A stretch of DNA of 64,000 nt from Azospirillum brasilense (GTDB lineage Bacteria > Pseudomonadota > Alphaproteobacteria > Azospirillales > Azospirillaceae), in contig NZ_CP059450.1 in the NCBI RefSeq assembly GCF_022023855.1, positions 1,403,501 through 1,467,500 on the forward strand. The letters are read 5' to 3'. Shown in pieces: positions 60,787 to 64,000 of this stretch (positions are counted from its first letter, which is position 1; every line of letters begins with the position of its first letter). The translations under genes and the position numbers were made by a program. Under the pieces are notes generated by a model. That model was not told where the DNA came from. It saw only the letters and a list, made by a program, of their open reading frames with translations, and did no database searches.

Positions 60787-62346
60787 ATGGCGCACCTGCT
60801 TCATCAGCTCCTCAGCGAAACCGCCGCAAGGCGGCCCAACCACACCGCTTTGATCGCGGGTGAGAACGCCGTCACCTTCGCCGAGCTGGACCGCCAGAGC
60901 GACGCCGTCGCCTGCGCGCTCCAGTCCGCCGGGGTGGTGCGCGGCGACCGCGTGGCGGTCATGCTGGAGAACTCGATCGAGTATGTCGCCGGGCTGTTCG
61001 GCGCGCTGAAGGCCGGGGCCGTCTATGTCCCCGTCAACCCGTCCACCAAGGCGGACAAGCTGGCCTACATCCTGACCGACGCCGGCGTGCGGGCGCTGAT
61101 CGCTCCCGCCGCGCTCGCCCGTCAGGTTGTGCCGGCGGCTGGTGAGGCATCCCACCTCGCCACCACGCTGTGGGTCGGGCCCGCCGTGCCGGCCGGGGCC
61201 GGCGGGCTCTCCTTCACGGATATCGTGGCAGCCCACCCGGACACCCAGTCCGGAAGCACCAAGCCGCAGAACCGCGGCCTGATCGACCAGGATCTGGCCG
61301 CCATCCTCTACACCTCGGGAACCACCGGGCGGCCCAAGGGCGTGATGCTCAGCCACGCCGCGCTGGTGAACACCACCTGGTCGATCTCCACCTATCTGGA
61401 GAACACGCCCGACGACGTCGTGATGTGCGTCCTGCCGCTGACCTTTGGGTACGGCTTGTCGCAGATCCTGACCGGGGCGCGGGTCGGCTTCACGGTGGTT
61501 CTGGAACGCTCCTTCGCCTTCCCCGCGGAAACGCTGGCCCGCATGATGAAGCACCGCATCACCGGCCTGCCCGGCGTGCCGACCTTCTTCTCCACCCTTC
61601 TCGGGATGGAGGCGCTGAAGACCGCCGACCTCTCCTCGCTGCGCTACCTGACCAACGCGGCGGCCCCCCTGCCAACCGCCCACATCGACCGCCTGCGCGA
61701 GCGCTTCCCGGATGCCGCCTTCTACTCGATGTACGGCATGACGGAATGCTGCACCCGCATCTGCTACCTCGACCCGCGGGACCTCGGCACCAAGACCGCC
61801 TCAGTGGGCCGGGCCATTCCCAATTGCGAAGCCTATGTGGTGGACGAGCTTGGCAACCGCGCCGCCCCCGGCGAGGTCGGCGAGCTGGTGGTCCGCGGCG
61901 CCAACCTGATGCGCGGCTACTGGAACCGCCCGGAGGAAACCGCCAAGCGCCTGCGCAGCGGGCCGCAGGGCGAGACCCTGCTCTTCACCGGCGACCTCTT
62001 CACCATGGACGCCGACGGTTGCCTCTACTTCGTCAGCCGCAAGGACGACGTGTTCAAGTGCCGCGGCGAGAAAGTCAGCCCCAAGGAGGTCGAGAACGCC
62101 CTCTACGAGCTGGAAGCCGTGGTCGAAGCCGCCGTGCTCGGCGTGCCCGACCCCGCCGACGGCATGGCGGTGAAGGCCTATCTGGTCGTCCGTCCCGGCG
62201 CCACCCTGACCGAGATGGCGATCCGCCAGCACTGCCGGGGCCGTCTGGAAAGCCATCTGGTGCCCAAATTCATCGAGATCCGCGACGAGTTGCCGAAGAC
62301 CGAGTCCGGCAAGATCAAGCGCGCGATGCTCGCCGAAACCGCCTGA
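60787..62346 (+). CDS. AMP-dependent acyl-CoA/acyl-ACP ligase, exopolysaccharide-associated
   Basis: The 519-residue ANL-family protein has AAILYTSGTTGRPKGVMLSH (P-loop), MYGMTECCTRICYL, LFTGDLFTMDADGCLYFVSRKDDVFKCRGEKVSPKEVE and the catalytic lysine in LPKTESGKIKRAM. It activates a carboxylic acid with ATP; with an ACP gene immediately before it, it probably loads that ACP rather than CoA. The arrangement ACP, ligase, asparagine-synthetase-like amidotransferase is known from exosortase-associated exopolysaccharide loci, although no exosortase is seen in this window. The acid activated is unknown. Confidence 0.9.
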   Translation: MAHLLHQLLSETAARRPNHTALIAGENAVTFAELDRQSDAVACALQSAGVVRGDRVAVMLENSIEYVAGLFGALKAGAVYVPVNPSTKADKLAYILTDAGVRALIAPAALARQVVPAAGEASHLATTLWVGPAVPAGAGGLSFTDIVAAHPDTQSGSTKPQNRGLIDQDLAAILYTSGTTGRPKGVMLSHAALVNTTWSISTYLENTPDDVVMCVLPLTFGYGLSQILTGARVGFTVVLERSFAFPAETLARMMKHRITGLPGVPTFFSTLLGMEALKTADLSSLRYLTNAAAPLPTAHIDRLRERFPDAAFYSMYGMTECCTRICYLDPRDLGTKTASVGRAIPNCEAYVVDELGNRAAPGEVGELVVRGANLMRGYWNRPEETAKRLRSGPQGETLLFTGDLFTMDADGCLYFVSRKDDVFKCRGEKVSPKEVENALYELEAVVEAAVLGVPDPADGMAVKAYLVVRPGATLTEMAIRQHCRGRLESHLVPKFIEIRDELPKTESGKIKRAMLAETA

Positions 62347-62401
62347 CTTTTTTACCGCCGATCCCTTTCCCGCCGGATCAAGACACACAGGAGAGCGTGC
62401 G

Positions 62402-64000
62402 ATGTGTGGTGTCGCCGGAGTTCTCGCCGGGCCGCGTGCCGAGCCCGCCGGACTCGACGAACTGAAGCGCATGATCGCCATGATCGGGCACCGCGGCCCG
62501 GACGGCTACGGCTTCTACCGCGACGGGCGGATCGGGCTCGCCCATGCGCGCCTCAGCATCGTCGGCTTGGCCGGCGGCTTCCAGCCGATCCACAACGAGG
62601 AACGGACACTCTGGATCACCTTCAACGGCGAGATCTTCAACCACGTCGAGCTGCGGCGTGACCTCGAGGCGCGCGGGCACCGCTTCTACACCCGCACCGA
62701 CACCGAGGTGATCGTCCACGCCTTCGAGGAATACGGCCCCGCCGCCTGGGCCAAGCTGAACGGCCAGTTCGCCATCGGCCTGTGGGACGCGGTGAAGCGC
62801 GAGCTGTGGCTGGTCCGCGACCGGCTGGGCATCCTGCCGCTGTTCTACGCCCGCAGCGGCGACCACCTCGCCTTCGCGTCGGAGGCCAAGGCCCTGTTCG
62901 GCGGCGGGCGGATCGAGCCGCGCTTCGACGCCGCCCGCCTCGCCCAGGTCTTCACCCACTGGAGCGTCGCCCCCCAGGGCAGCGTCTTCGCCGGGGTGCA
63001 GAGCGTGCCGCCGGCCACCGCCATCCGCATCGACGCCGACCTGCGCCTGCACGAGGCCCGCTATTGGGAGCCGGACATGGCCGGCGATCCCGCCCTGTCC
63101 CGCATCACGCTGGACGAGGCGGCGGACCGGCTGGAGGAGAAGCTGCTCGACGCCATCCGCCTGCGGCTGCGCGCCGACGTGCCGGTGGGCGTCTACATCA
63201 GCGGCGGGTTGGACAGTTCGGTGATCGCGGCGCTGGCCCGCAAGCTCGACACCACGCAGATGCACAGCTTCGGCGTGCGCTTCGCCGACAACGCCTTCGA
63301 CGAGACGCCGCAGCAGCGGCTGGTCGCCGGCCATGTCGGGACGGAGCATCACGACATCCTCTGCACGGCGGAGGACATCCAGGCGGCTCTGCCCGACGTG
63401 ATCTGGCACGGCGAATCGCCGCTGGTCCGCACCGCCCCGGCGCCGCTCTTCCTGCTTTCCCGCCTCGTCCGCGACAGCGGCATCCGCGTCGTGCTGTCCG
63501 GCGAGGGCGCCGACGAGTGGCTGGCGGGCTACGACATCTTCAAGGAGGACAAGGTCCGCCGCTTCTGGGCGCGGCAACCGCACTCCACCGCGCGCCCGAA
63601 GCTGCTCAGCCGCATCCATCCCTACGCCGCCACCAGCGGCCAGAAGGACAGCCCGCTCTGGCAGGCCTTCTGGAAGCGCGGCATGACGGAGACGGACGAT
63701 CCCTTCTACGCCCATCGTATCCGCTGGCAGAACACCGCCTGGACCCAGCGCCTGCTGGCCCCGGACGTGCGCTCCGCCGCCAACGCGCAGGCCTTCGACG
63801 AGGCCGTCGCCGCCCATCTGCCCGCCGGCTGGTCGCGCTGGAGTCCGCTCGCCCGCACCCAGTGGACGGAGATCGCCGCCTTCATGTCACCCTACCTGCT
63901 GACCAGCCAGGGCGACCGGGTGGCGATGGCCAACAGCATCGAGGTCCGCTATCCCTTCCTCGATCCGGAGGTGGACGACCTCTGCGCCGCCCTGCCCGAC
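62402..64000 (+). CDS. Asparagine synthase (glutamine-hydrolysing)-type amidotransferase, 3' end beyond window
   Basis: 533 codons are present and the frame is still open at the edge. The N-terminus MCGVAGVLAG gives the glutaminase Cys nucleophile after Met removal, with IGHRGPDGYG and FNGEIFNHVELR of the class II glutaminase. The synthetase half has the PP-loop VYISGGLDSSVIAALA and VLSGEGADEWLAGYD. Canonical AsnB converts aspartate to asparagine. Members inside polysaccharide loci are thought to amidate sugar acids or carrier-bound acids instead. It follows the ligase by 55 bases with no terminator, so ACP, ligase and amidotransferase form one operon. Confidence 0.92.
   Translation, partial: MCGVAGVLAGPRAEPAGLDELKRMIAMIGHRGPDGYGFYRDGRIGLAHARLSIVGLAGGFQPIHNEERTLWITFNGEIFNHVELRRDLEARGHRFYTRTDTEVIVHAFEEYGPAAWAKLNGQFAIGLWDAVKRELWLVRDRLGILPLFYARSGDHLAFASEAKALFGGGRIEPRFDAARLAQVFTHWSVAPQGSVFAGVQSVPPATAIRIDADLRLHEARYWEPDMAGDPALSRITLDEAADRLEEKLLDAIRLRLRADVPVGVYISGGLDSSVIAALARKLDTTQMHSFGVRFADNAFDETPQQRLVAGHVGTEHHDILCTAEDIQAALPDVIWHGESPLVRTAPAPLFLLSRLVRDSGIRVVLSGEGADEWLAGYDIFKEDKVRRFWARQPHSTARPKLLSRIHPYAATSGQKDSPLWQAFWKRGMTETDDPFYAHRIRWQNTAWTQRLLAPDVRSAANAQAFDEAVAAHLPAGWSRWSPLARTQWTEIAAFMSPYLLTSQGDRVAMANSIEVRYPFLDPEVDDLCAALPD

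Overview
The window reads as chromosomal DNA from a GC-rich alphaproteobacterium, most probably Azospirillum or a close Rhodospirillales relative. Support comes from the uniformly high GC with a strong G/C third-position bias, the hisG-hisD-UPF0262-small phosphatase and infA-maf-rng-yacG-tRNA-Phe gene orders, a SUV3-type helicase, a SAM-II-type riboswitch, and a large exopolysaccharide locus. The species name is inference. Housekeeping genes (infA, hisD, a tRNA) argue for a chromosome or chromid rather than a small plasmid.

Layout. 1-3.5 kb: the end of gabT, a lone GT-B-like protein, and a TetR-controlled operon (tetR, AHSA1/SRPBCC protein, VOC protein, DUF1428 protein) with a clear operator. 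3.6-4.5 kb: an AT-richer membrane protein of unknown role. 4.6-8.6 kb: arginine breakdown (arginase, ornithine aminotransferase, AstE-like zinc hydrolase) divergent from an Lrp/AsnC regulator that may be leaderless. 8.6-9.7 kb: an orphan ParA-type ATPase with a hydrophobic tail. 9.8-14.8 kb: an island of four glycosyltransferases (GT7-like, TPR-GT41, a small glycosyltransferase broken by an in-frame amber codon, GT10-like). 15-17.5 kb: tRNA-Phe, yacG, rng, maf, infA. 17.6-21.1 kb: a lytic transglycosylase-like protein and a hybrid histidine kinase. 21.3-24.2 kb: the hisG-hisD operon. 24.4-30.1 kb: a methionine-uptake operon with promoter, SAM-II riboswitch candidate, a 30-codon Cys-containing ORF, two MetQ proteins, an acyl-CoA ligase, metN and metI. 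30.1-41.1 kb: pentapeptide-repeat protein, second hybrid kinase, glgX, a Nif11-like small protein, a small winged-helix operon, gpmA and the SUV3-like helicase.

41.5-64 kb is one exopolysaccharide region: WecG/TagA-type transferase, a Wzc-like co-polymerase/tyrosine kinase split by a single-base frameshift, a Tat/lipoprotein GH10 glycanase, a methyltransferase, a large GH5 glycanase whose catalytic domain sits inside a Calx-beta domain, a Wzx-type flippase, a priming phosphosugar transferase, a Wzy/ligase-type membrane protein, GT2, two tandem paralogous GT4 proteins, a NodB-type deacetylase, and then an ACP, an AMP-dependent acyl ligase and a glutamine-dependent asparagine synthetase-like amidotransferase that runs off the end. 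The last three suggest that an acyl or aminoacyl group is activated on a carrier protein for the polymer or for a linked product.

Long GC-rich inverted-repeat elements recur between genes (near 5.8, 38.7, 44.8, 51.7 and 60.0 kb). Two lesions, the amber codon at 13748-13750 and the frameshift near 43172, hit surface-glycan genes and may be real phase/decay events or sequence errors.
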